Shown here one piece after another: positions 7,377 to 14,460 of a stretch of 22,970 nt of DNA. Position 1 is the stretch's first letter, and each line of letters begins with the position of its first letter. Made by a program: the position numbers and the translations under genes. Source of the stretch: an uncultured Gammaproteobacteria bacterium (GTDB taxonomy: Bacteria > Pseudomonadota > Gammaproteobacteria > Magnimaribacterales > D2472); contig CAJXAZ010000014.1 of assembly GCA_913050015.1 (NCBI GenBank), forward strand, positions 1 through 22,970. Reading direction: 5' to 3'. The notes beneath the pieces were generated by a model. It worked only from the letters and a program-made list of their open reading frames with translations, did not search any database and was not told the origin of the DNA.

Positions 7377-7833
7377 ACTTACCATTAGCATAGACTAATG
7401 TATTCATGCTCTCTTTGCTATTGGCATCTAATACATGAGCAATCACTATAGAATGAGTGTGATAAGAAATTAACTTATCCACTTTACAAAAAATATTTGC
7501 TTGAGCATTTGCTAAAAAGGGGATGTTTTGCATATCCCAGTTTTTATCATCAAATCTTTTATCAAATTGAGATTCGCTAGAGCAAGTATTTGAAATTTCT
7601 TCCTGATCTTTGGTTAGTAAGTTAATACACAAATCAGATCCCTCTTTTATTGAATCATGAACTCTTGCGCTTTTATTAATACAGACTAGTAAGCTTGGCG
7701 GCTCCATAGATATTGATGTCACAGAAGAAACTGTTATTGCATAAGGGTTTCCATCAGCGTCCTTCATTGACATTACACTTACTGAGTAGATGTAATTCCT
7801 CATAGCTGTTCTAAAGTTATCTTGTATTGTCAT
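7369..7833 (-). CDS. Flavin reductase-like domain protein
   Basis: The product from the ATG at 7833 has 154 residues and resembles the split-barrel flavin reductase domain (HpaC-like, FMN/FAD binding). It has F-R-x-A-M near the start, VSVMSMKDADGNPYAITVSS (18-37), then TSISMEPPSLLVCIN (39-53) contacting flavin, and a C-terminal LVYANGKY. Such enzymes reduce free flavin with NAD(P)H for a partner oxygenase, or act as flavoproteins themselves; no oxygenase gene is adjacent. The frame extends to a TTG at 7875, but a TATAAT box sits between that codon and 7833, so the ATG is preferred. Its last eight bases overlap the DUF4399 gene, suggesting coupled translation. Confidence 0.8.
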   Translation of the reverse strand: MTIQDNFRTAMRNYIYSVSVMSMKDADGNPYAITVSSVTSISMEPPSLLVCINKSARVHDSIKEGSDLCINLLTKDQEEISNTCSSESQFDKRFDDKNWDMQNIPFLANAQANIFCKVDKLISYHTHSIVIAHVLDANSKESMNTLVYANGKYA

Positions 7834-7840
7834 GTAATGA

Positions 7841-7846
7841 ATTATA
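7841..7846 (-). promoter_or_regulatory. Perfect -10 box (TATAAT) before the flavin reductase gene
   Basis: TATAAT on the minus strand ends seven bases before the ATG at 7833, so transcription would begin at or one base before the start codon and give a leaderless mRNA. No convincing -35 lies at 16-18 bases; TTGGCA is 23 bases away. The lack of any ribosome-binding site at this ATG agrees with a leaderless transcript. Confidence 0.45.
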
Positions 7847-7890
7847 CTGAAAGGAAATATAAATAGTACTGCCAAAATACATAGATACAG

Positions 7891-8451
7891 ATGAAAAATA
7901 ACATACGAATCTCAGGCGGAAATTTAAGAGGAAAAAAGATTCCTTTTGAATATAAAGATACTCTTAGGCCCACATCAAATAAATTGAAAGAAATACTCTT
8001 TAACTGGTTGCAGTTTGAGATATCTGATTCTAATTGCTTAGATCTTTTTGCCGGGACTGGATCTCTTGGGATTGAGGCTCTGTCTAGAGATGCTAAGAAA
8101 GTTATGTTTGTCGAGCTAAATAAAACTAATTACACCTTAATAGCTGCAAATATTAAATCACTTGACCTCAAGGCTTCGGCTAAAGTTCTCTTTAAGGACG
8201 CCTTTACATGGGTACGACAGGGAGATCTTTCGGAATTTGATTTTATCTTTCTTGACCCTCCCTTTAATAAAGAATATGAATTGAAGATGTTAAATCTTTT
8301 GGTTAAAAAAGGTAATTTAAAACCTTCATGTAAAATATATCTTGAACACAGCAAATATACTGATATAGAAATACCTAAATCTTTAGAAGTACTCAAGGAA
8401 AAGTCTGTTGGAGATGTTAAGGCCTTACTACTTAAGATAAATGAAAATTAA
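7891..8451 (+). CDS. rsmD: 16S rRNA (guanine(966)-N(2))-methyltransferase RsmD
   Basis: RsmD methylates G966 of 16S rRNA on the assembled small subunit using S-adenosylmethionine. The 186-residue protein begins with the family signature ISGGNLRGKKI. RPTSNKLKEILFNWL (26-40) follows, then the SAM-binding loop DLFAGTGSLGIEALSR (51-66) and the catalytic DPPF (122-125). Length matches the E. coli enzyme (about 198). The ATG at 7891 has little Shine-Dalgarno character. It is the first gene of a plus-strand run; its final 11 bases overlap hemC. A link to hemC is not functional as far as I know and probably reflects compaction. Confidence 0.92.
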   Translation: MKNNIRISGGNLRGKKIPFEYKDTLRPTSNKLKEILFNWLQFEISDSNCLDLFAGTGSLGIEALSRDAKKVMFVELNKTNYTLIAANIKSLDLKASAKVLFKDAFTWVRQGDLSEFDFIFLDPPFNKEYELKMLNLLVKKGNLKPSCKIYLEHSKYTDIEIPKSLEVLKEKSVGDVKALLLKINEN

Positions 8452-9349
8452 AATAGCCACCAGACAATCTGAACTTGCGCTCTTCCAAGCCAATTACGTC
8501 ATGAATAAAATTCAAGCACAGCATGCTGAGGTTGAAGTGGAATTAGTTCCCATGACTTCTGAAGGAGATCAAACTGAAAAACCTCTCCATGAAATTGGCG
8601 GCAAAGGTTTATTTGTAACAAAACTAGAGTCAGCATTAGAGACCGGTGAAGCAGACATAGCAGTGCACAGCCTTAAGGATGTGCCAGCAAAAATAGATAT
8701 ACAGTATTCCATAGCAGCTATTTTTGAAAGGGAGGACCCTTCGGATGTTCTACTATCAAGAAATGGATCCAGTCTTACAGATTTTCCTAGCAACGCTTCA
8801 ATCGGAACATCAAGTCCAAGGAGAAAAGCTCAAATTCTTAGAGCGAGAACAGACCTTAATATAATCCCTGTAAGAGGCAATATATCTACAAGGATTAGAA
8901 AATTACACGAAGGGCATTTTGATGGTTTGATAGTTGCAAAGGCTGCACTTAATCGTCTGAATATGGAATTAACCAATGCTTATGAATTCTCAATGCAAGA
9001 AATGCTTCCAGCAGCATCACAAGGATTTATTGGCGTTGAATGTCTTAAATCAAATGAGGAAATTATGTCCATTATGAATAGCATAAATAATTCTTCACAA
9101 ATGGCCCTGGCTAATGCAGAAAGAGAATTTGTAGCCTACCTAAACGGCTCTTGTCTTTCCCCAATTGCTATTCTTTGCAAGGAAGAGCTTTATGGAATTA
9201 ATATATCTGCAAAAGTGCTTTCACAGAATGGTCAAAAAGAGATTTACAGAGAGATCAAGTCTAGTTATGAAAATTTAACACAAGACATTCATTCGCTAGC
9301 AGAAGATTTCATTTCCAATGATGCTCATTTAATAATATTAGAACAGTGA
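8441..9349 (+). CDS. hemC: Porphobilinogen deaminase (hydroxymethylbilane synthase)
   Basis: HemC joins four porphobilinogen molecules into hydroxymethylbilane in the cytoplasm, the third step from aminolevulinate to haem. The 302-residue protein shows ATRQSELALFQA at 6-17, HSLKDVPA at 76-83 with catalytic D80, GTSSPRRKAQ at 122-131, RGNISTR at 145-151, and GSC at 236-238. C238 should carry the dipyrromethane cofactor. All expected active-site arginines appear present. It starts inside rsmD (11-base overlap) and its TGA stop overlaps the GTG start of hemD by four bases, so hemC and hemD are translationally coupled, as in many gammaproteobacteria. Confidence 0.95.
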   Translation: MKIKIATRQSELALFQANYVMNKIQAQHAEVEVELVPMTSEGDQTEKPLHEIGGKGLFVTKLESALETGEADIAVHSLKDVPAKIDIQYSIAAIFEREDPSDVLLSRNGSSLTDFPSNASIGTSSPRRKAQILRARTDLNIIPVRGNISTRIRKLHEGHFDGLIVAKAALNRLNMELTNAYEFSMQEMLPAASQGFIGVECLKSNEEIMSIMNSINNSSQMALANAEREFVAYLNGSCLSPIAILCKEELYGINISAKVLSQNGQKEIYREIKSSYENLTQDIHSLAEDFISNDAHLIILEQ

Positions 9350-10068
9350 TAATTAATACTAGGCCAAAAAATCTATCACAAAATATAAATACTCTTTGTG
9401 CAAAGGAGAAAATAGATTTAACTAATCTTCATCTATCTGAAATTACACCCATATCAAGCAAAGAAGTTATTGAGAGCTGGGAAAGAAAACTAGAAGATAT
9501 TGAATCATATAAGAATATTATTTTTACTAGCCAGACATCAGCTTCTTATGGTCTAGAGATTTTAAAAGCTAAAATTGACCTTAAAGAAATACAATCAAAT
9601 ATATTTTGTATTGGCCTAGCAACAAAAAAAATTATTGAAGACAAGGGAATGAGCTCTATATTACCCAATCATCCATCATCTGAGTTTCTAGCTGAACTAA
9701 TACTTGAAGAATATCCAGGTAGAAATTTATTATTCTGCGGTTCTAACTCAAATAGAACTTTACAAAAAATCCTTAAAAATAATATTGATGAGATTGCTTG
9801 CTATGATCTAATTTATTCAGATTTTGATGTTACTAGTTTGAATCAGGGACCAAAAATAGTTTTGATATATAACTACTTAACTTTCTCTTTTATACACAAA
9901 GCTATTGGGCATAAAACTCTTTTAGAAAAAATATTTGTTGTTTCCTCTCAAAGAATTAAAGATAAGATAAAGAAAAATTTTGGCAATGAAGGTTTAGATA
10001 TGAAAATTGAGGTAGCTGAGAGCCCTTCCGACGAGTCAATGCTAAAAAAAGCTAAAGAATTTATTTAG
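9346..10068 (+). CDS. hemD: Uroporphyrinogen-III synthase
   Basis: HemD closes and inverts the D ring of hydroxymethylbilane to give uroporphyrinogen III. The 240-residue sequence is divergent, as this family always is. It keeps NTRP at the start, IIFTSQTSA (58-66), an IGLATKK segment near 89, CYDLIYS near 151, VVSSQRIKDK near 203 and the terminal SPSDESMLKKAKE. The start is GTG, overlapping the hemC stop as GTGA, which gives strong contextual support. No hemX or hemY follows; the next gene is the convergent rho, whose 3' end overlaps hemD by eight bases. Confidence 0.85.
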   Translation: MIINTRPKNLSQNINTLCAKEKIDLTNLHLSEITPISSKEVIESWERKLEDIESYKNIIFTSQTSASYGLEILKAKIDLKEIQSNIFCIGLATKKIIEDKGMSSILPNHPSSEFLAELILEEYPGRNLLFCGSNSNRTLQKILKNNIDEIACYDLIYSDFDVTSLNQGPKIVLIYNYLTFSFIHKAIGHKTLLEKIFVVSSQRIKDKIKKNFGNEGLDMKIEVAESPSDESMLKKAKEFI

Positions 10069-11338
10069 TCTTCTTTGAAGCTCCGCCTTTCATTGAAGTA
10101 AAGAACTCATCATTTGTTTTGAATGACTTTAGTCTATCAATTAAGAACTGTATTGATTGCGCATCTTCCATATCATCAAGAATTTTTCTAAGAACCCACA
10201 TTCTTTGAAGCTCATCTTCAGCTGTTAGTAAATCCTCTCTTCTAGTTCCGGACCTTCTTATATTGATGGCTGGATAGATTCTTTTTTCAGCTATCTTTCT
10301 TTCAAGATGAATTTCCATGTTGCCCGTGCCTTTAAATTCTTCATAAATAACTTCGTCCATCTTAGAACCAGTATCTACAAGAGCAGTCGCTATAATTGTT
10401 AAACTTCCACCTTCTTCAAGGTTTCTAGCAGCACCAAAGAATCTTTTAGGTCTTTCAAGAGCATTCGAGTCAACTCCACCACTTAATATCTTCCCTGATG
10501 ATGGCTGAACTGAATTGTAGGCTCTTCCTAAACGAGTAATTGAATCTAATAGAATTACTACATCTTTTTTATGTTCCACGAGCCTTTTTGCTTTTTCTAT
10601 AACCATATTAGCTACTTGAACATGTCTGGTTGGTGGTTCATCAAAGGTACTTGCCACGACTTCACCCTTTACCGTTCTCGACATCTCAGTAACTTCTTCA
10701 GGCCTTTCATCAATTAGTAAAACAATTAACTCAACCTCAGGATTGTTGCTTTTTATTGAGTGAGCAATACTTTGAAGCATTAGTGTCTTACCTGCTTTAG
10801 GTGGGGATACGATTAAGCCACGCTGGCCCTTGCCAATTGGAGCTATCAAATCAATTATTCTTGAAGAAAGATCTTCTTTAGAACCTGATCCTTGTTCAAG
10901 GATTAATCTTTCATTAGGGAATAGTGGAGTTAAGTTTTCAAAAAGAATCTTATTCTTTGTTTTTGATGGATCTTCGCCGTTAATAGTATCAACCTGAATT
11001 AATGCAAAATATCTTTCTTTTTCTTTAGGTGTTCTTATTTTACCGGCAACAGTGTCACCTTTTCTTAAACTAAATTTTCTTATCTGATTTGGAGATACAT
11101 AAATATCATCCTCCCCAGCGCAGTAAGAGCCTTCTGGTGATCGTAAGAAACCGAATCCATCATTTAAAATTTCTAGAACTCCACCGCCAAATATTTCAAC
11201 ACCTTCAGATGCTTTATGTTTGAAAATTTTAAATATTATTTCTTGCTTCTTAAGTCTGCCAACATCTTCTAGCCCCAATTCAGTTGCTATATCAACAAGT
11301 TCACTTATTGGCTTGATTTTAATTTCAGTAAGATTCAT
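10061..11338 (-). CDS. rho: Transcription termination factor Rho
   Basis: Rho is a hexameric RNA-dependent ATPase that ends transcription at C-rich, untranslated RNA. The 425-residue protein has the N-terminal helical domain (1-47), a cold-shock-like RNA-binding domain with GFGFLRS (61-67), and the RecA-type motor. Motor motifs are Walker A SPPKAGKT (178-185), Walker B VVILLDS (260-266), the Q-loop LSGGVD (285-290) and an R-loop segment SGTRRED (363-369). Length is close to E. coli Rho (419), with no large insertion. It lies downstream of trxA as in other gammaproteobacteria, separated by 119 bases that carry a candidate promoter and palindromes. GGAA about eight bases before the ATG may serve as ribosome-binding site. 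Confidence 0.97.
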   Translation of the reverse strand: MNLTEIKIKPISELVDIATELGLEDVGRLKKQEIIFKIFKHKASEGVEIFGGGVLEILNDGFGFLRSPEGSYCAGEDDIYVSPNQIRKFSLRKGDTVAGKIRTPKEKERYFALIQVDTINGEDPSKTKNKILFENLTPLFPNERLILEQGSGSKEDLSSRIIDLIAPIGKGQRGLIVSPPKAGKTLMLQSIAHSIKSNNPEVELIVLLIDERPEEVTEMSRTVKGEVVASTFDEPPTRHVQVANMVIEKAKRLVEHKKDVVILLDSITRLGRAYNSVQPSSGKILSGGVDSNALERPKRFFGAARNLEEGGSLTIIATALVDTGSKMDEVIYEEFKGTGNMEIHLERKIAEKRIYPAINIRRSGTRREDLLTAEDELQRMWVLRKILDDMEDAQSIQFLIDRLKSFKTNDEFFTSMKGGASKKTK

Positions 11339-11386
11339 GTAAGTAGTTCCAGTGCTATTTTTTTATGAGAAAAAGAGTGGTTAGAT

Positions 11387-11401
11387 TGTGGCCACAGGGC
11401 C
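11387..11401. repeat. Palindromes in the rho leader
   Basis: TGTGGCCACA (11387-11396) is a perfect ten-base palindrome. It overlaps GGCC-ACAG-GGCC (11390-11401), which can form a four-pair G/C hairpin in the predicted rho leader RNA. This G/C-rich patch stands out in A/T-rich surroundings. It could be a protein-binding site or an RNA element in autoregulation of rho; there is no direct evidence for either. Confidence 0.4.
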
Positions 11402-11412
11402 TAGATGTAAAA

Positions 11413-11442
11413 ATGATATTCCTTTTTAGTTAAAGATGCAAA
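11413..11442 (-). promoter_or_regulatory. Candidate promoter of rho
   Basis: On the minus strand TTTGCA (11442-11437, four of six) and TATCAT (11418-11413, five of six) are 18 bases apart. The predicted start near 11406 gives a leader of about 68 bases containing the G/C palindromes. A six-pair inverted repeat AAGTTT/AAACTT (11441-11459) overlaps the trxA stop and the edge of the -35 box; it has no T run and is not a convincing terminator. Rho would thus be expressed both from this promoter and by readthrough from trxA. Confidence 0.4.
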
Positions 11443-11457
11443 GTTTGTGACCAAAAC

Positions 11458-11784
11458 TTAGATAGTTGTATTGATAAAATCCTCAAGCTGTTGCTTGCTA
11501 AGAGCTCCTATTTCAGTACCTACCGGCTCTCCATTTTTAAATATCATCAAAGTTGGTATGGATCTAACTCCATATCTTGCAGCCGTTTCTCTGTTAGCAT
11601 CAACGTCCATTTTAAATACTTTAATTTTGCCTTCGTTTTCAGCAGCAATTTCTTCCACAGTAGGTGTTAACTGCTTGCAAGGTCCACACCATTCAGCCCA
11701 AAAATCTACTAAAACCGGTGTTTCAGAATTTAGAACGTTATTGGTAAAATTTTCTTCATCATGTATTTCAATTACATTACTCAT
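11458..11784 (-). CDS. trxA: Thioredoxin 1
   Basis: The 108-residue product is a standard cytoplasmic thioredoxin that reduces protein disulfides such as those of ribonucleotide reductase. It has VDFWAEWCGPCK with C33 and C36 as the redox pair, buried D27 and the cis-proline loop RSIPTLMIF. Length equals that of E. coli TrxA. It begins with an ATGA overlap on the hemB stop, so the two are coupled. GGAG about 11 bases upstream is a distant ribosome-binding site. The gene precedes rho, the conserved trxA-rho order. It could also be the cytoplasmic electron source for a membrane thiol relay feeding the stand-alone DsbD alpha domain in this window (inference). Confidence 0.96.
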   Translation of the reverse strand: MSNVIEIHDEENFTNNVLNSETPVLVDFWAEWCGPCKQLTPTVEEIAAENEGKIKVFKMDVDANRETAARYGVRSIPTLMIFKNGEPVGTEIGALSKQQLEDFINTTI

Positions 11785-12779
11785 TTTTTGTTTATCTCCA
11801 TGGAAATTTCTTTTGCTGAGTAAGTCAGAATTGCATCTGCTCCAGCTCTTTTAAAACTTATTAACGATTCTAGTATAACCTCATTATCAAGCCACCCCTT
11901 AGAAATGGCTAGTTTTAGCATGCTATATTCGCCGCTGACCTGATAGGCAAAAGTAGGAATCTTGAAGGTATTTTTAATTAAAGAGACTATATCTAAATAA
12001 GGCATGCCTGGTTTTACCATTACAATGTCTGCTCCCTCATTTATATCCATCGCAACTTCGTGAAGTGCTTCATCGCTATTGTAGGGAGACATTTGATAAG
12101 AAGATTTAGAAGAGGTTCCCAAATTAGAAGCTGAATTTACTGCATCTCTAAAGGGTCCATAGAATTTTGAATTATATTTAGCAGCATAAGAAAGTAAGAT
12201 GGTATTTTTATAGCCTGAGCTCTCCAAGGCCTCTCTGATTACACCGATTCTTCCATCCATCATGTCTGAGGGAGCTATGATGTCAGCTCCAGCTTCAGCT
12301 AAAACTAAAGATTGAGATCTTAATATGTCTAGGGTTAGATCATTATCAACATAATTATTTTTGATAATCCCATCGTGTCCATGATCTGTATAAGGATCAA
12401 GAGCTACATCAGCTATTATAATTACTTCGGGAAAACTCTCTTTTATAAGATTTACTGACTCGCACATTAAATTATTTTTATTAGTAGCTTCAGTGCCTTT
12501 GGAGTCCTTTTTTGAGCTATTAACAACTGGGAACAGAGCTATAGTCTTAACTCCAGATCTTACGATACTTTCTACTTCTTTTAAAATTACACTTTTACCA
12601 TGCCTTAATATTCCTGGCATAGATTCAATCTCTTCAGAACCATCAATATCCTCTTTAATAAATACTGGTTGGATTAAGTCATCTGAGGACAGTCTTTTTT
12701 CAGAGACTAGATCTAATATATTAGAGCTAGATCTAAGTCTTCTAAGTCTGGTATTTGGAAATTTTCTATTTATAAACAT
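11781..12779 (-). CDS. hemB: Delta-aminolevulinic acid dehydratase (porphobilinogen synthase)
   Basis: HemB condenses two aminolevulinates to porphobilinogen, the substrate of HemC. The 332-residue protein has the two Schiff-base lysines, K201 in SYAAKYNSKFYGPFRDA and K256 in MVKPGMPY. The metal-site segment is DVALDPYTDHGHDG (124-137). Aspartates and alanine (A126, D128, D136) stand where zinc enzymes have three cysteines, so this is the zinc-independent, magnesium-type form known from Pseudomonas. Start ATG lies four bases after the ilvD stop, and its TGA overlaps trxA. hemB is thus expressed with ilvD and trxA, not with hemC-hemD on the other strand. Confidence 0.95.
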   Translation of the reverse strand: MFINRKFPNTRLRRLRSSSNILDLVSEKRLSSDDLIQPVFIKEDIDGSEEIESMPGILRHGKSVILKEVESIVRSGVKTIALFPVVNSSKKDSKGTEATNKNNLMCESVNLIKESFPEVIIIADVALDPYTDHGHDGIIKNNYVDNDLTLDILRSQSLVLAEAGADIIAPSDMMDGRIGVIREALESSGYKNTILLSYAAKYNSKFYGPFRDAVNSASNLGTSSKSSYQMSPYNSDEALHEVAMDINEGADIVMVKPGMPYLDIVSLIKNTFKIPTFAYQVSGEYSMLKLAISKGWLDNEVILESLISFKRAGADAILTYSAKEISMEINKK

Positions 12780-12783
12780 AGGT

Positions 12784-14445
12784 TTAGTCTGTTACTGCTC
12801 CAAGGCTAGCGGATTTTACACTTTTAGCAAATTTAGATAAAACACCTTTCTCTGGAGTTTTAGCAAGATTTACCCATTTTGATATTCTATGCGCAATTTC
12901 ATCTTCTGAGACTTTTAAAAGCAATTGATCATTTTCAGCATCTATTAAAATAGTATCTCCATCTTCAACTATTGCTATCAAACCTCCATCTGCAGCTTCT
13001 GGGGTTATGTGCCCAACAACAAAACCATGAGTTCCTCCAGAGAATCTTCCATCTGTTATGAATGCAACACTATCTCCCAAACCTTGTCCCATAATTGCTG
13101 ATGTTGGCTTTAACATTTCTCTCATGCCTGGCCCGCCCTTTGGCCCTTCATATCTAATAACAACAACATCACCAGGTTTTATTGATTTAGCCAATATAGC
13201 CTCTACACCATCCTCTTCAGAATTAAATACTCTAGCTATTCCCTCAAAGGATGTTCCTTCCTTGCCTGTAATTTTTGCTACAGCTCCTTCTTTAGCTAAA
13301 TTTCCATAAAGAATTCTTAAATGGCTATTCTCTTTAATAGGGTTTTCAAAGCCTCTGATAATCTTTTGTTTATCGTTATATGGCTGAATACTTTCAAGAT
13401 TTTCAGCAAGTGTTTTTCCTGTTACTGTTAAGCAATCTCCATGGAGAAGTCCCTTTTCAAGCAACATTTTCATTAAAGGTTGGATGCCTCCATTAGCATT
13501 TAGTTCTGACATGTAATGAGATCCGAATGGTTTGAGATCAGCCATAACCGGTGTTTTCTTTCCAATTCTTGTGAAATCATCCAGATGAAGATCTACTCCT
13601 ATGGCATAGGCCATCGCGAGCATATGAAGAACTGCATTGGTTGATCCGCCAAGGGAAATAACAACCGTGATAGCATTTTCGAATGCCTTTTTAGTCATGA
13701 TGTCTGAAGGTTTAATATCCTTATCTAAGAGATTTATTATCGCAAGGCCGGCTTCTTTACAATCATTCTGCTTATCATCTGAAACAGCATCCTGACTACT
13801 ACTTCCCGGTAAACTCATTCCCAGTGCCTCAATAGCTGAAGCCATAGTATTAGCTGTATACATCCCACCGCATGATCCTGGACCTTTAACTGAAATCTTT
13901 TCAACATGTATTAATTCTGCTTCTGGTAAATCGCCTTTAGAGAATTCACCTGTTTTTTCACAGACTGTTACATAGTCAGTATTTTCTTCACTTGGTCTTA
14001 TTGACCCGCCATACACAAATATAGAAGGCCTGTTAAGTCTTGCCATACCAATCACACAGCCTGGCATATTTTTATCACATCCACCAATTGCAATGAGGCC
14101 GTCATATCCTAAACAGCCTACAACTGTCTCTATAGAATCTGCAATAACCTCTCTAGATACTAGTGAATATTTCATACCTTGGGTGCCCATTGATATACCG
14201 TCTGAGACAGTAATGGTATTAAATAGAACGCCCTTACCTCCAGATGTATCAACAGACTTTTCAACCACTTCTGCAAGCTGATTAATATGCATATTACATG
14301 GGGTAACTTTTGCTCCGGTTGACGCTATACCGACAAAAGGTTTGGTAAAATCTTCAGATGTGAAACCAACGCCCCTAAGCATGGATCTGGACGCTGCTTG
14401 ATTGGGGCCATCCACTAACTCTTTTGAATATTTTCTTGAAGTCAT
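12784..14445 (-). CDS. ilvD: Dihydroxy-acid dehydratase
   Basis: IlvD dehydrates 2,3-dihydroxy-isovalerate and -methylvalerate, the shared third step of valine and isoleucine synthesis. The 553-residue protein has the iron-sulfur ligands C50 (TPCN), C123 (GGCDKNMPGC) and C192 (GPGSCGGMYTANTM), with K125 as the likely carbamylated metal-binding lysine. The C-terminal SDGRFSGGTHG motif holds the catalytic serine, read here as TDGRFSGGTHG. It is shorter than the 616-residue E. coli enzyme and resembles the compact class reported to hold a [2Fe-2S] cluster. The related sugar-acid dehydratases are an alternative, but the motifs and short form fit IlvD. It starts 15 bases after the ABC ATPase gene, without a clear Shine-Dalgarno. 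Confidence 0.93.
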   Translation of the reverse strand: MTSRKYSKELVDGPNQAASRSMLRGVGFTSEDFTKPFVGIASTGAKVTPCNMHINQLAEVVEKSVDTSGGKGVLFNTITVSDGISMGTQGMKYSLVSREVIADSIETVVGCLGYDGLIAIGGCDKNMPGCVIGMARLNRPSIFVYGGSIRPSEENTDYVTVCEKTGEFSKGDLPEAELIHVEKISVKGPGSCGGMYTANTMASAIEALGMSLPGSSSQDAVSDDKQNDCKEAGLAIINLLDKDIKPSDIMTKKAFENAITVVISLGGSTNAVLHMLAMAYAIGVDLHLDDFTRIGKKTPVMADLKPFGSHYMSELNANGGIQPLMKMLLEKGLLHGDCLTVTGKTLAENLESIQPYNDKQKIIRGFENPIKENSHLRILYGNLAKEGAVAKITGKEGTSFEGIARVFNSEEDGVEAILAKSIKPGDVVVIRYEGPKGGPGMREMLKPTSAIMGQGLGDSVAFITDGRFSGGTHGFVVGHITPEAADGGLIAIVEDGDTILIDAENDQLLLKVSEDEIAHRISKWVNLAKTPEKGVLSKFAKSVKSASLGAVTD

Positions 14446-14460
14446 ATGGTTATCGTAATA

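Noticed and set aside
7834..7875. TTG start for the flavin reductase
   Set aside because: It would add 14 non-family residues and place the TATAAT box inside the coding region.
11441..11459. AAGTTT/AAACTT inverted repeat as a trxA terminator
   Set aside because: The six-pair stem is A/T-rich and no T run follows on the minus strand.
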